64,000 nt of DNA from Allobosea sp. (GCA_017307955.1 JAFKFV010000012.1:124001-188000), one strand, 5' to 3'. Numbered from the stretch's first letter, positions 24,949 to 34,068 are shown. Translations and numbers: made by a program. Notes: generated by a model not told the origin, from the sequence alone.

Positions 24949-25845
24949 ATGGCGCGATCCAGTTCGGTATTCAAGAACAGCTACAACCGTATGCTCGACA
25001 TGATCGCGGTGCGGACTGTCGGCGAATCCCTTGGCTCGGTGGCGGAGCTGGGGCTGAGGCTCGACATCAGCGGCTCGACGGCGGCGAAGCTCATCCGTCA
25101 GCTCGAGGAGAGCCGCATCGTGACCGGCTCGGGACGGTCGCGTGCGATCGTCCGTCTGCCGGTGGAGGCGGATTACTATCCGATTGGCGAGACCCATTCC
25201 GCCGGCCAGAGGCTCGAGGAGCAGTTCCTGCGCTCGATCATCGGCGGCGATGCCAAGGAGGGCGATTCGATCAATGAACTGCAGATCGCCCGCCGGTTCA
25301 GCACCAGCACCTCCAGCGTGCGCGAATTTCTGATCCATTTCTCGCGCTTCGGGCTCATCGAAAAGAGGCCGAACCGCGGCTGGGTCCTGCGGGGCATCAC
25401 GCCGGAATTCATCGAGGAGGTGCTGACGGTCCGCGAAGCCTTCACCGCGATCGCCGCGCGCGAGATGCGCAAGCTGCCCGCCACAGACCCGATCTGGCGG
25501 CAGCTGGAAGCGGCGCGCGTGCGGCTGCTCGCATTTGCCGGCAAGGCCGAGGTCGGCGACCGCGAGTTCCAGGATCTTGAGAACGACCTCTACGGACTGA
25601 TCGCTCGCGCGTCGCGAAACCGCTTCATCGAAGACTTCACGGAGATATCGCTCAGTATCGTCTATTACAACTACCGGGTCGACCGGGCCTGGGAAATCCA
25701 TGAGAACAAGAAGGGCGCGGAAATTCTTGTCGAACTCATCTCGGCGCTGATTTCTAAGGATAGCGTCGATACAAAATTCTGGGTGAAGCGCTGGATCGAC
25801 AGGGCACGCTATTCCTATACGATTACCCTGTCGGCCCCAGCATAA
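24949..25845 (+). CDS. GntR/FCD-type regulator with two winged-helix domains
   Basis: A 298-residue protein from the ATG at 24949 (MARSSSVFKNSYNRMLDMI); a GTG two codons earlier is possible. Longer starts would place the TTATCGATAA site inside the gene. Residues about 12-72 form one winged helix-turn-helix (GSVAELGLRLDISGSTAAKL, then a basic wing). Residues about 85-150 form a second one of GntR type (INELQIARRFSTSTSSVREF, RPNRGWVLRGI). Residues about 155-285 are a helical FCD-like ligand domain. Normal FadR-subfamily proteins have only the second HTH. It probably controls the PhyH/CUT1 cluster just upstream. The ligand is unknown. Confidence 0.8.
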   Translation: MARSSSVFKNSYNRMLDMIAVRTVGESLGSVAELGLRLDISGSTAAKLIRQLEESRIVTGSGRSRAIVRLPVEADYYPIGETHSAGQRLEEQFLRSIIGGDAKEGDSINELQIARRFSTSTSSVREFLIHFSRFGLIEKRPNRGWVLRGITPEFIEEVLTVREAFTAIAAREMRKLPATDPIWRQLEAARVRLLAFAGKAEVGDREFQDLENDLYGLIARASRNRFIEDFTEISLSIVYYNYRVDRAWEIHENKKGAEILVELISALISKDSVDTKFWVKRWIDRARYSYTITLSAPA

Positions 25846-26031
25846 GGCGAGTGGCAGCGAGACGATTTCTCATGCCCATGGTCCCCGGCTGGTGGCGGGG
25901 TCGCCTGGAGATAGCCGCCGGGTACCGAGCCGTACGGGCCATGTGGGCCAGAAGCTGCCACGGCCGCGCCAGGCCACGACCGCGGCGCGTAGCCCACGGG
26001 GCTTTCATCACGCTAACGCTGCTGACAATCC

Positions 26032-26889
26032 ATGATTGATCCACACGCCGATCTTTCCGAAATGCACATCGTCGGCGATCGAACGCGCTTCGACCAGGTG
26101 CGCGCGGAAAGCTGCGAGGCCCTGCGGCGTCATCAGATCGCCCATGTCGGCATCGGCGAAGCGGCGGCGCCCTATCGGGTCGTGCGCATGGATCTGCCTG
26201 GGGCCTATGTCCATTGCAGCCTCGAAGGCGAGGGCCGCGTCCTTCTCGACGGGCGCTGGCGGGTCCATCGCGCCGGCATGGTCTCGGTTGCCCCGGCGCG
26301 GGCGCTTCATGCTTTCCACGCCGTGCCCGAAACCACCTGGCGGTTATGCTGGGTGCGCTACACGCCGGCCTCGCCGCGGTCGCTTCCGGGCTCCATGGCA
26401 CCTGTGCTGACGGCGTTCGACGCCGACGCGCTCGGATTCTCCATCCTCGGATTGGATGCCGAGATGAGGGCAAGCGGCGATCTGGGCAATTGCGAGCTCT
26501 TCGTCGACTCCATCGAACGCTATGTATCGCGCATTGCCGAGCCGTGGCGCCGCGACGGCCGGCTGGCGGCCGTCTGGTCAGAGGTCCAGAGCGCGCTGGA
26601 CCATCCCTGGACATTGGCCGAGCTCGCGGCGATCGCCGGGGTCAGCGAGGAGCATCTGCGCCGGATCTGCCAGTCCAGCCTCGGCCGAAGCCCGATGAAG
26701 CAGCTGCTGATGCTGCGGATGGAGCAGGCCGCCCATTTGCTGACTATCTCAGACCACACCGTCGAGGCAGTCGGGCGCGCCGTCGGCTACGAGAATCCCT
26801 TCGCCTTCTCGAACATGTTCAAGCGCATCATGGGCCGCCGCCCCTCCGCCTACCGTATCGCGAGCGCGGCGCAGGCCCGCGGCAACTGA
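26032..26889 (+). CDS. AraC-family transcriptional regulator
   Basis: A 285-residue protein with a cupin-like ligand domain (about 30-130, including YVHCSLEGEGRVLLDGRWRV and APARALHAFHAVPE) and a C-terminal AraC DNA-binding domain with two helix-turn-helix motifs (TLAELAAIAGVSEEHLRRIC and VEAVGRAVGYENPFAFSNMF). Most AraC proteins of this shape activate sugar-use operons when the sugar fills the cupin. The next gene on the same strand, 379 bases on, starts the CUT1/GH2 operon, which is its likely target. The start at 26032 has no obvious ribosome site; ATG at 26062 is possible. Confidence 0.85.
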   Translation: MIDPHADLSEMHIVGDRTRFDQVRAESCEALRRHQIAHVGIGEAAAPYRVVRMDLPGAYVHCSLEGEGRVLLDGRWRVHRAGMVSVAPARALHAFHAVPETTWRLCWVRYTPASPRSLPGSMAPVLTAFDADALGFSILGLDAEMRASGDLGNCELFVDSIERYVSRIAEPWRRDGRLAAVWSEVQSALDHPWTLAELAAIAGVSEEHLRRICQSSLGRSPMKQLLMLRMEQAAHLLTISDHTVEAVGRAVGYENPFAFSNMFKRIMGRRPSAYRIASAAQARGN

Positions 26890-27268
26890 CCCCGCGCGCC
26901 AGGTCGAGCCGGCGGACCCGGGCGGCGTAGCGACCGTTTCGGGGGTGCTGGGGGCCTATCGCCAGCCCTCGGACCCGGGGCCAGGTCGGCGCAGAATCAT
27001 GTGGATCGCCGATATCCCGCCGTGGACATCGAGCATGGCGAAGGCGTTTCCCTTCGCCTCTACTGGATGCCTGCGAGGCGGATGTCCGTGCTCGCGGCGC
27101 CTGCAATGTGGACCTTGCACATGTCGTCGGCGGATCGCGCGCGATCCGCCGGACCGGAACTGCTGCCGGACGCATCCAGCGCGGAGGAAAAGACACGCGA
27201 TCGTCACCTGAAGGCCGGCGCCCGGTTCAAGCCGGGCCGGCCGCCGGAGATCCAAGGGGAGGACCAAG
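26890..27268 (+). other. Leader region before the GH2 operon, with a hairpin
   Basis: No gene is supported in these 379 bases. Near the 3' end lies a GC-rich hairpin. GGCCGG and CCCGG (27213-27225, with a 2-base bulge) pair with CCGGG and CCGGCC (27232-27242) around TTCAAG, ending about 26 bases before the binding protein ATG. It could affect message stability or translation of the operon. Operator sequences for the adjacent AraC protein were not recognisable. Confidence 0.4.
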
Positions 27269-28549
27269 ATGAACTGCTTCAAATGCAGCCGGCCTGGCTT
27301 GGCGGCAATGCTCGTCGCCCTCGCGGCGAGCGCCGCGCCGCTCAGCACCGAGGCCAAGACCTATCAGTATATGTCGGCGCACTCGGTCAATGATTCCTTC
27401 GTCAAGACGCTTCGGTCGCTGGTCGATGGATACAAGAAGGACCATCCCGATTTCGACCTCGTCATCGAAACCGCAGCCGACCGTGACGCATTCAACTCGA
27501 AGCTGCGCATCCTCGCCTCGAGTGACCAGCTCCCCGACTGGTTCGACGCCGACCCAGAGCCGTTCTTCCGCCAGATCGTCGAGCAGGGCAAGGTCATCGA
27601 CGTCGCGAAGCTCTATGAGGATCTCGGCATCTCCGACCGGTTCTACCCGATCTCGCTCTCCTATCCGAAATGGGACGACGGTGCGCTGAGCCTGATCACG
27701 TGGCAGGCGAACGCCGAATACTTCTGGTACAACAAGGACCTGTTCGCCAAGGCCGGTGTCGAGCCGCCGAAGACGATCGACGATCTCCTCGCCGTTCTCG
27801 CCAAGCTGAAGGAGGCCGGGATCACGCCGATCTCAATCGACGGCAAGGATTACTGGCCGGCAATGCGCTATCTCGCCATTCCACCCTTCCGGGCCGAGGG
27901 CAACGGCTTCATCGACAAGCTGAAGGCCGGCGAGGCCAAGATGAGCGATCCGACGGGCATCGCCGCCGCCAAATTCCTGCAGACGCTCGGCGAAAAATAT
28001 TTCCAGCAAGGCTTCTCGAGCACCGACTATACCGCCGCGCTCGATCTCTTCACGAGCGGAAAGGCGGCCGTCTATTACATGGGCACGTGGGAATTGCCGA
28101 GCTTCCTTGGCGAGAACGGCGACCTCAAGCCCAATATCGGCTATTTCACGATGCCGATCGGATCGGACAAGGACGCTTCGCCGCCGACGGACTGGTTTGC
28201 GGTGTCGGGCATCGGCACGGCCGTGCTCAAGACGGCGGATACGCCCGAAATGCGCGACTTCCTCAAATATCTCTTCGCAAACTACGCGGACAAGGCGCTT
28301 TACGAGGGCCACTATCTGCCCTCGATCGTGCCGACCTTCAAGCCCGACCTGCCGCCGATCTACAAGCGGATCCTGGACGACATCGCGGGCGTGAAGACCT
28401 TCGCCAAGGTGTGGGACGTCCAGCTGGATCCGAGCACCGTCGATACCATGGGTCGCGAGGACACCAACCTCGCCCTCGGCCAGACGACGCCCGAAGACTA
28501 TGCGGCGGCGATCGACCAGTCGATCCAGACCTACCTTCAGAACAAGTAG
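27269..28549 (+). CDS. CUT1 sugar ABC solute-binding protein
   Basis: A 426-residue exported protein with GGGGAGGACC before the ATG. The signal peptide (LAAMLVALAASAAPLSTEAK) is Sec-type. Two Cys at residues 3 and 6 precede the hydrophobic core, too early for a lipobox. The mature SBP_bac_1 fold includes LPDWFDADPEPFF, ANAEYFWYNKDLFAKAG and FTSGKAAVYYMGTWELPSF. It should deliver the substrate of the GH2 enzyme encoded at the end of the operon, probably a small oligosaccharide or glycoside. Confidence 0.9.
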   Translation: MNCFKCSRPGLAAMLVALAASAAPLSTEAKTYQYMSAHSVNDSFVKTLRSLVDGYKKDHPDFDLVIETAADRDAFNSKLRILASSDQLPDWFDADPEPFFRQIVEQGKVIDVAKLYEDLGISDRFYPISLSYPKWDDGALSLITWQANAEYFWYNKDLFAKAGVEPPKTIDDLLAVLAKLKEAGITPISIDGKDYWPAMRYLAIPPFRAEGNGFIDKLKAGEAKMSDPTGIAAAKFLQTLGEKYFQQGFSSTDYTAALDLFTSGKAAVYYMGTWELPSFLGENGDLKPNIGYFTMPIGSDKDASPPTDWFAVSGIGTAVLKTADTPEMRDFLKYLFANYADKALYEGHYLPSIVPTFKPDLPPIYKRILDDIAGVKTFAKVWDVQLDPSTVDTMGREDTNLALGQTTPEDYAAAIDQSIQTYLQNK

Positions 28550-28642
28550 TCAGCCGCGGCTCCCCTCCCAGCGGCCGTGGTCGCGACGGCTTCGGCTCGT
28601 CGCGATCGCCCCACCACCTTGGAATGCCGAAGGAGCGAAGCC

Positions 28643-29524
28643 ATGTCGCGTTCGCGATCTGCCTCAGCCTGGCTCTACGTCCTGCCCGCGCTGATCCTGT
28701 TCACGCTTCTCGTCATCGTTCCGATCATCTGGTCGCTGTCGTTCAGCGTGTTCAAATGGAACGGCATCGGCGCCAAGGTCTTCATCGGCATCGGCAACTA
28801 CGTCCGCATGTGGAACGACGGTCTGTTCCGCCGGGCGTTCGTCAACAATCTGATCTTCGCCGGGCTTGGAACTGTGGTCCAGGTCGTCCTCGGCATGGGT
28901 ATGGCCATTCTACTCATGTCGATCACGCGGTTTCGCGATTTCGTGAAGGTGGCCTATTTCATACCCTGCGTCATATCATCGGTCGCGATCTGCCAGATCT
29001 TCGCGAAGCTCTTCGCGCTCAATCCCGAGGGCGTCTTCAACGCCTTGCTCGGCGCCGCAGGCCTTGCGGCCTGGAAGGGTGCGCCGCTGTCGGATCCGCA
29101 TCTCGCGCTCGTCATCGTCACGCTGGTGGACGCGTACAAGTTCTGCGCGATCTACATGGTCATCTATTTCTCCGCCTTCATGGGGATCGACGCGCAGCTT
29201 CTGGAAGCCGCCGAGCTCGACGGCGCCAACTGGTGGCAGCGATATGTCCACGTGCGATTTCCCATGATCCGCACGGTGTTCCTCATCTCGCTGGTGGTGC
29301 TGATCAGCGGCACGCTGAAGGGCTTCGACGTTTCCTACATCCTGACCGGGGGCGGCCCAGGCGCATCGAGCGAGCTTGTCTCGACCTACATGTACAAGAC
29401 GATCTTCAACTCCCTGAACTTCGGCTATGGCAGCGCGATCGCGGTCTTCCTCGCGGTCGAATGCCTGCTCGCGGTCGCCATCATGCAGCGGTTGTTCCGG
29501 TCCTCCGGCCAGGAGCGCATGTGA
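28643..29524 (+). CDS. CUT1 sugar ABC permease (MalF-like)
   Basis: A 293-residue permease; ATG at 28643 behind AAGGAG (MSRSRSASAWLYVLPAL). The EAA loop reads LLEAAELDGANWWQRYVHVR, and GGGPGASSELVST precedes the last helix. Its TGA overlaps the next ATG by one base. It is the first half of the pore for the binding protein at 27269. Confidence 0.9.
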   Translation: MSRSRSASAWLYVLPALILFTLLVIVPIIWSLSFSVFKWNGIGAKVFIGIGNYVRMWNDGLFRRAFVNNLIFAGLGTVVQVVLGMGMAILLMSITRFRDFVKVAYFIPCVISSVAICQIFAKLFALNPEGVFNALLGAAGLAAWKGAPLSDPHLALVIVTLVDAYKFCAIYMVIYFSAFMGIDAQLLEAAELDGANWWQRYVHVRFPMIRTVFLISLVVLISGTLKGFDVSYILTGGGPGASSELVSTYMYKTIFNSLNFGYGSAIAVFLAVECLLAVAIMQRLFRSSGQERM

Positions 29525-30354
29525 TGAGATGGAGCCGCATCCTGCGCGCGATCGCCTATCTCGCGGTCGGCATCATGCTGGTCATACAGCTGTACCCGAT
29601 CGTCTGGGTTGCGGCGGCATCGCTGAAGACGCCTGAGGAACTCTCGAACGGCGCTCCCTTCGCGATGCCGGCCGGCTTCTATATCGGCAACTATATCGGC
29701 GCCTTCAGCCAGTCGAACCTGTTGCGCTATCTCCTCAACAGCACTGTCGTCGCGGTCCTGACCATCATCATCACCATCGGACTGGGGGCACCGGCCGCCT
29801 ATGCGATCGAGAAGCTTCGCTTCCCCGGCGCGAAGCTCGTGCTCGGCTACTTCCTGCTCGGCATCATGATCCCGATCTTCGTGACCTTGCTGCCGATGTT
29901 CCAGATGTTCAACGCGGCGGGCCTGCGCAACACCTATTGGGCGCTCGTGCTGCCGCAGGTCGCGTTCGGGCTGCCGCTCTGCATCTATCTCTATACCGGT
30001 TTCATGCGCCAGGTTCCCGACGCGCTGCTCGAGGCCGCGACGATCGACGGGGCGGGCGACCTCCGTATCTTCCTCACCATCGTCTTCCCGCTCTGCGGCA
30101 ACGTCACCGTCACGATCGTCACCCTCAGCTTCCTGTCGGTCTGGAACGAGTTCGTCTTCGCGAACACTTTTATGACCGCCGCTTCGATGAAGACGCTGCC
30201 GATCGGGCTGAACGACTTCGTCGGCGCCTATGGAAAGACCGACTTCGGCCTGACCTATGCGGCGATCATGGTCTCGATCCTGCCGACGCTCATTCTATAC
30301 TTTTTCCTCAACAAGCGCGTGATCAGCGGCGTTGCTGCCGGCGCGACGAAGTAG
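29524..30354 (+). CDS. CUT1 sugar ABC permease (MalG-like)
   Basis: A 276-residue permease whose ATG uses the last base of the preceding stop codon. The EAA loop is LLEAATIDGAGDLRIFLTIV, and the tail NKRVISGVAAGATK is MalG-like. It is 38 bases upstream of the GH2 gene. This unit also lacks its own ATPase. Confidence 0.9.
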   Translation: MRWSRILRAIAYLAVGIMLVIQLYPIVWVAAASLKTPEELSNGAPFAMPAGFYIGNYIGAFSQSNLLRYLLNSTVVAVLTIIITIGLGAPAAYAIEKLRFPGAKLVLGYFLLGIMIPIFVTLLPMFQMFNAAGLRNTYWALVLPQVAFGLPLCIYLYTGFMRQVPDALLEAATIDGAGDLRIFLTIVFPLCGNVTVTIVTLSFLSVWNEFVFANTFMTAASMKTLPIGLNDFVGAYGKTDFGLTYAAIMVSILPTLILYFFLNKRVISGVAAGATK

Positions 30355-30392
30355 CCGTCCCTCCCATAGTCATCCTCAATCCGGATTGTCAG

Positions 30393-32549
30393 ATGAAGAC
30401 GATACTGAACAGCAACTGGAGCGTCCTGCAGGACGTCCACGACACGGCCGAGGCGCTGAAGCTCCACGAGGGCGGGCTCGTCCTGACCGATGTCGGACAT
30501 CAGCTTTCCGAATGGGAGCCGATCGACCGCCTCGAGCATCTCCAAGTGCTCTTTGCCGCCAAGCCTTACTGGGGGCGCGAACTGCGCTATTTCAACCAGG
30601 CGCCCTGGTGGTATCGCAACAGCTTCACTTTCGACGCCGAAGCCGGCGCCAGGACGGTGCTCCGCTTCAGCAATGTCGACTATTTCTGCAAGGTTTGGCT
30701 CAACGGCGTCTTCCTCGGCGAGCACGAGGGCTATTCGGTGCCGTTCGAGTTCGACGTGAGCGACGCGCTGCGACAGGGGGAAGTCAATGATCTCGTCGCG
30801 AAGGTCTGGTCTCCCTGGGACAGCAGGATCCACGGCGACGCCCATGCGAAGCGGACGTTCCAGGTCGTGCGCGATCTCGTCAAGGGGACCTATGAGCACG
30901 ACGACACGCTGGTGGCGCGCGACGTCAACCCGGTCGGAATCTACGGCGAGGTGAGCTTCACGTCGACGGTCGGGCCGAGCTTCAAGGGCGGCCCGCGCAT
31001 CACCTATGCTCTTTCGGACGATCTAGCGAGCGCGAAGGTCACCGTCCGTGGCGTCGTGGCGGCGATGGAGGGCGGGAGCGCCCGCCTGACCATTCGCGTC
31101 GCCAACGAGGCGACGCTTGCGGAAAAGGGCCTCCACGTCTTCGACATCGCCGCGAGCAAGGACGGCGCCGCGTTCGAGGCCGTGTTCGAGGTCCCCGGGA
31201 TCGAGCTGTGGAACCTCTGGGACCAGGGCAACCAGCCGCTCTACGACATCACCCTCGGTCTCGCCGGTGGAGAGGCGCAGGCGCGGCGCATCGCCTTCCG
31301 CCGCGTCGAACTCGAGCGCGACGACACGCAGACGGTCTTCCATGTCAATGGCCGTCGCGTCTTCATCCGCGGCACGTCCTATTTTCCCGATGTCTACGTC
31401 TCCACCATGACGCGGGAGCGCTACTTGCGCGATCTGTCGACGATCAAGGCGGCTGGCTTCAATCTGATCCGCGTCCATGTCCATGTCGAGAACGAGATCT
31501 TCTATTCGCTGTGCGACGAGCTCGGTATCGGCGTGATGCAGGATTCCGAATACAACTGGACGCATCCGGTCGCGGAGAGCTGGGCAGAGCGTTTGACCGC
31601 GATCTACGAGCAGACGATCCTGATGCTCGACGACCATCCCTCGCTCATCTGCTGGATTTGTCTCAATGAGCCGGGCGTCATGGATCCCGGCGGCCGCACC
31701 CACGGCTATGCCATGGAGATCAGTCCCGGACCGAGGCTCTACGCGGCCGTGGTCGCACTCGATCCGTCGCGTCCCGCCATCAAGGGCTCATTCTGCTTCG
31801 ATGACCCGACCAGCGGCGACAGCCACAACTATACCGGCTCGCTGCAGGGTGCGGGGGTCTCCTATGTCGACATCGACGGCACCAGCGAAAAGCTCAACAC
31901 TGAGTTCGGCTTCGACGCGCCGGGCAGCATCGCCAACCTGCGGCTGATGCCCGATCTGCTGAAACGCCTTTCTCCGCGTCCCGACCAGATCGAGGAGGCG
32001 CAGAACTACCAATATCGCCTGCTGAAATATTACATCGAACATTATCGGACGCAGAAATACAGACCCTGTTCCGGTTATGTGCACTTCATGTTCATCGATC
32101 TCTGTCCGCAGAGTTTCTACGGCGTCTACGACTGGTGGGGTACGCCCAAGCCGGCGCTGGAGGCGCTTTTCGAGAGCAACCAGCCGGTCGCGGCGATGAT
32201 CGAAATGACGGCGTCGAAGACCGAGGCGGTTTGGCTGATCAACGATTCCGATCGCGATCTCGGCCAAGTGACGGTGACCTGGACGCTCACCGATGCGGCA
32301 GGTTCCGTGCTTGCGGAAGGTGAAGAGCGGGTCGCATGCGGCCCGGATTGCCAGGTTCGCGTCGCAGGCCTCGCCATCGCACCAGACGCGGCGCGCGGAC
32401 CGATCCATGCTGCTGTCGTCGCGCGCGACGGGCGCGGCATGGTCGTCGCCAAGAACCGCTATCGCGACATGTTCGGGCATCCCGAGCACGTCAAGGGTCA
32501 TCCGACGCGCATGAACCACGAATACGGAATGAGGCTCTACTCGGCGTGA
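30393..32549 (+). CDS. Glycoside hydrolase family 2 enzyme
   Basis: A 718-residue cytoplasmic enzyme without a signal peptide. The order is the GH2 one: a sugar-binding jelly roll (about 55-190, with YWGRELRYFNQAPWWYRNSF), an immunoglobulin-like domain (about 200-310), the TIM barrel starting at NGRRVFIRGTSYFPDV, and a C-terminal beta domain. The acid/base is Glu426 (WICLNEPG) and the nucleophile Glu504 (LNTEFGFD). GH2 members are beta-galactosidases, beta-glucuronidases, beta-mannosidases and exo-beta-glucosaminidases; the length and the Trp-rich region resemble the mannosidase/glucuronidase side, but specificity is not decided. It would cleave the oligosaccharide imported by the transporter encoded just upstream. 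Confidence 0.88.
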   Translation: MKTILNSNWSVLQDVHDTAEALKLHEGGLVLTDVGHQLSEWEPIDRLEHLQVLFAAKPYWGRELRYFNQAPWWYRNSFTFDAEAGARTVLRFSNVDYFCKVWLNGVFLGEHEGYSVPFEFDVSDALRQGEVNDLVAKVWSPWDSRIHGDAHAKRTFQVVRDLVKGTYEHDDTLVARDVNPVGIYGEVSFTSTVGPSFKGGPRITYALSDDLASAKVTVRGVVAAMEGGSARLTIRVANEATLAEKGLHVFDIAASKDGAAFEAVFEVPGIELWNLWDQGNQPLYDITLGLAGGEAQARRIAFRRVELERDDTQTVFHVNGRRVFIRGTSYFPDVYVSTMTRERYLRDLSTIKAAGFNLIRVHVHVENEIFYSLCDELGIGVMQDSEYNWTHPVAESWAERLTAIYEQTILMLDDHPSLICWICLNEPGVMDPGGRTHGYAMEISPGPRLYAAVVALDPSRPAIKGSFCFDDPTSGDSHNYTGSLQGAGVSYVDIDGTSEKLNTEFGFDAPGSIANLRLMPDLLKRLSPRPDQIEEAQNYQYRLLKYYIEHYRTQKYRPCSGYVHFMFIDLCPQSFYGVYDWWGTPKPALEALFESNQPVAAMIEMTASKTEAVWLINDSDRDLGQVTVTWTLTDAAGSVLAEGEERVACGPDCQVRVAGLAIAPDAARGPIHAAVVARDGRGMVVAKNRYRDMFGHPEHVKGHPTRMNHEYGMRLYSA

Positions 32550-32990
32550 TCTCCGGCTATGAGTTTCCGAGCGACGTGCACCCGTCACTCCGGCCCGGCG
32601 AGAATGCGGCTCAAGGACTGGGGACGAACTCTAACCCAGTCCGCCCTCATGTTCGAGGATCGATTGCTCCCCATATGATCTTCAACCCCTCCCGCACAGG
32701 ATTACCGGATGTGACGCGTAGAGGCTATCGTCCGGCCGCAGCAGCGTAGGCTTTCGAAGCGCGACAATCACCGACCTGTCGTCGATGGTTGGCACGGGAG
32801 AGGCTTGGCGCTTCGGTCGGGTCGGTAGATCGGCGACCGAGCTCCGCCTCTTCCACTTCGCCGCTGCGGTCGCAGCGATACCGTGATGAGGCCGGCCCAA
32901 GCGCAGTCTTCGAATCCGGCGTCGAGATTGTACCATCAAGGCCAGCGATCAACACTCTGCGCAAGGCACCACGCCTTCAAGCGCAGATGG
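32550..32990. other. Intergenic region with a terminator-like hairpin
   Basis: No gene is supported here. A perfect 8-bp stem, GGACTGGG (32615-32622) and CCCAGTCC (32635-32642), lies 66 bases after the GH2 stop and may end that transcript. The rest, up to the tRNA gene, has open frames on both strands but none with recognisable motifs, a good ribosome site or the strong third-position GC bias of the neighbours. It may be remnant DNA. Confidence 0.45.
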
Positions 32991-33075
32991 TGGTGCGGGT
33001 GGTCGGAATCGAACCGACACTCCTCTCGGAACCGGATTTTGAATCCGGCGCGTCTACCAGTTCCACCACACCCGC
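32991..33075 (-). tRNA. tRNA-Leu(CAA)
   Basis: On the minus strand an 85-nt cloverleaf with an encoded CCA starts GCGGGTG at 33075 and closes with CACCCGC-ACCA. The D arm has AACTGGTAGACGC, the anticodon stem CCGGA/TCCGG encloses TTCAAAA (anticodon CAA), a long variable arm follows as in all class II leucine tRNAs, and the T arm has GGTTCGATTCC. It reads UUG codons. Confidence 0.92.
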
Positions 33076-33233
33076 AATTTTTGCCGCCGACTCTACCCGT
33101 CGCTCTCTGCACCTATGCTGCACCTAGCACAAGATCCCAAGATTGGCCGCGATAGCTCTTATTCTTGTAACCGACTGACTCTACGTCCATTTCTGCACGC
33201 AGAGCAAGTTGTGGGTATGGTAGACAAACCTCT

Positions 33234-33272
33234 TTTTGAGTCCGCTGCGTCTACCAATTCCGCCACGCCCGC
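33234..33272 (-). pseudogene. 5' half of a second tRNA-Leu(CAA), truncated in the anticodon arm
   Basis: On the minus strand from 33272 the sequence GCGGGCGTGGCGGAATTGG continues through the D arm, GCGGA and the loop CTCAAAA, exactly tRNA-Leu(CAA) positions 1-39. It then departs into AGAGGTTTG instead of the expected TCCGC. No variable or T arm follows. It differs from the intact gene 160 bases downstream at several positions, so it is not a simple copy of it. The DNA between the two is visibly poorer in GC. A break at the anticodon loop fits an integrase attachment site remnant or a deletion. Confidence 0.75.
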
Positions 33273-33324
33273 GCGGTCTAAAGGCTTCCGATCGCGGATC
33301 CCGTCCGGTCTGAGCCGGCCGTTC

Positions 33325-34068
33325 CTATAACGCAGCTGGGCCCGGATATCCAGACGATGTCGAGGCGCTCGTCCCCTCGGCCGTGGTGGGGAGCACGACG
33401 ACCTTCGTGCCGTTCGGAACGCGGCCATAGAGGTCGATGACGTCCTGGTTCATCATGCGGATGCAGCCCGAGGAGACGGCCTGGCCGATAGACCAGGGCT
33501 GATTGGTACCGTGGATGCGATAGAGCGTGTCCTTGCCGTTCTTGTAGAGATAGAGCGCCCGGGCGCCGAGCGGATTGGCTTCGCCCCCTGCCATGCCGCC
33601 GGCCCATTGCCGGTATTTCTCCGGTTCGCGGGCGATCATGTCGTTGGTCGGCGTCCAGCGCGGCCATGCCTTCTTGGTTGCGACTTCGGCGGTTCCCGTG
33701 AATTCGAGACCCTCGCGCCCGACGCCGACGCCATAGCGAAGCGCCTTGCCGTTTTCCTGCACGAGATAGAGGAAGCGGTTCGCCGGGTCGACCACGAGCG
33801 TTCCCGGAGGTTCGCCCGTCGGGTCGTCGACGAGTGCGCGACGGTTGCGCTCCTTGAGCTTGGCGTCGGGCACGCCGGAGATATGGAAACCGCCATCCTC
33901 GATCGCGCCGTAGCCGGGCGCGAAGGAGGTGACCGTCGGAGGTGGCGCAGGCGGCGGCGAATTCGTCGCGCAGGCGGCGAGTCCAAGCGGCAGCAGCAGG
34001 AGCAGGAGCAGGCCACGGCGCGCCGGGCCGGCAGGAGCGCGGAGCGAGGTCACGGAGTGCCGGGCCAT
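33325..34068 (-). CDS. L,D-transpeptidase lipoprotein (YkuD domain)
   Basis: A 247-residue envelope protein. The N-terminus is a lipoprotein signal ([17 protein letters not shown], lipidated Cys33), followed by a proline-rich linker. The YkuD domain (about 88-230) ends in the catalytic motif with His186, Cys202 and Arg204 ([10 protein letters not shown], then SSGCIRM). Family members make 3-3 cross-links in peptidoglycan or attach proteins to it. The ATG at 34068 shares its A with the stop of the DsbA-like gene, so the two are translationally coupled. The catalytic thiol needs to stay reduced in the periplasm, which may explain linkage to the DsbA/DsbD pair. Confidence 0.9.
   Translation of the reverse strand: MARHSVTSLRAPAGPARRGLLLLLLLPLGLAACATNSPPPAPPPTVTSFAPGYGAIEDGGFHISGVPDAKLKERNRRALVDDPTGEPPGTLVVDPANRFLYLVQENGKALRYGVGVGREGLEFTGTAEVATKKAWPRWTPTNDMIAREPEKYRQWAGGMAGGEANPLGARALYLYKNGKDTLYRIHGTNQPWSIGQAVSSGCIRMMNQDVIDLYGRVPNGTKVVVLPTTAEGTSASTSSGYPGPAAL

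Noticed and set aside
27670..29523. Extended upstream part of a very long plus-strand frame ending at 30354
   Set aside because: The part before 29524 is out of frame with the binding protein and MalF permease genes and has no recognisable protein; only the permease from 29524 on is real.
32682..32964. Short minus-strand frames before the tRNA gene
   Set aside because: No motif, ribosome site or codon-position bias supports a protein; treated as intergenic, possibly remnant DNA.
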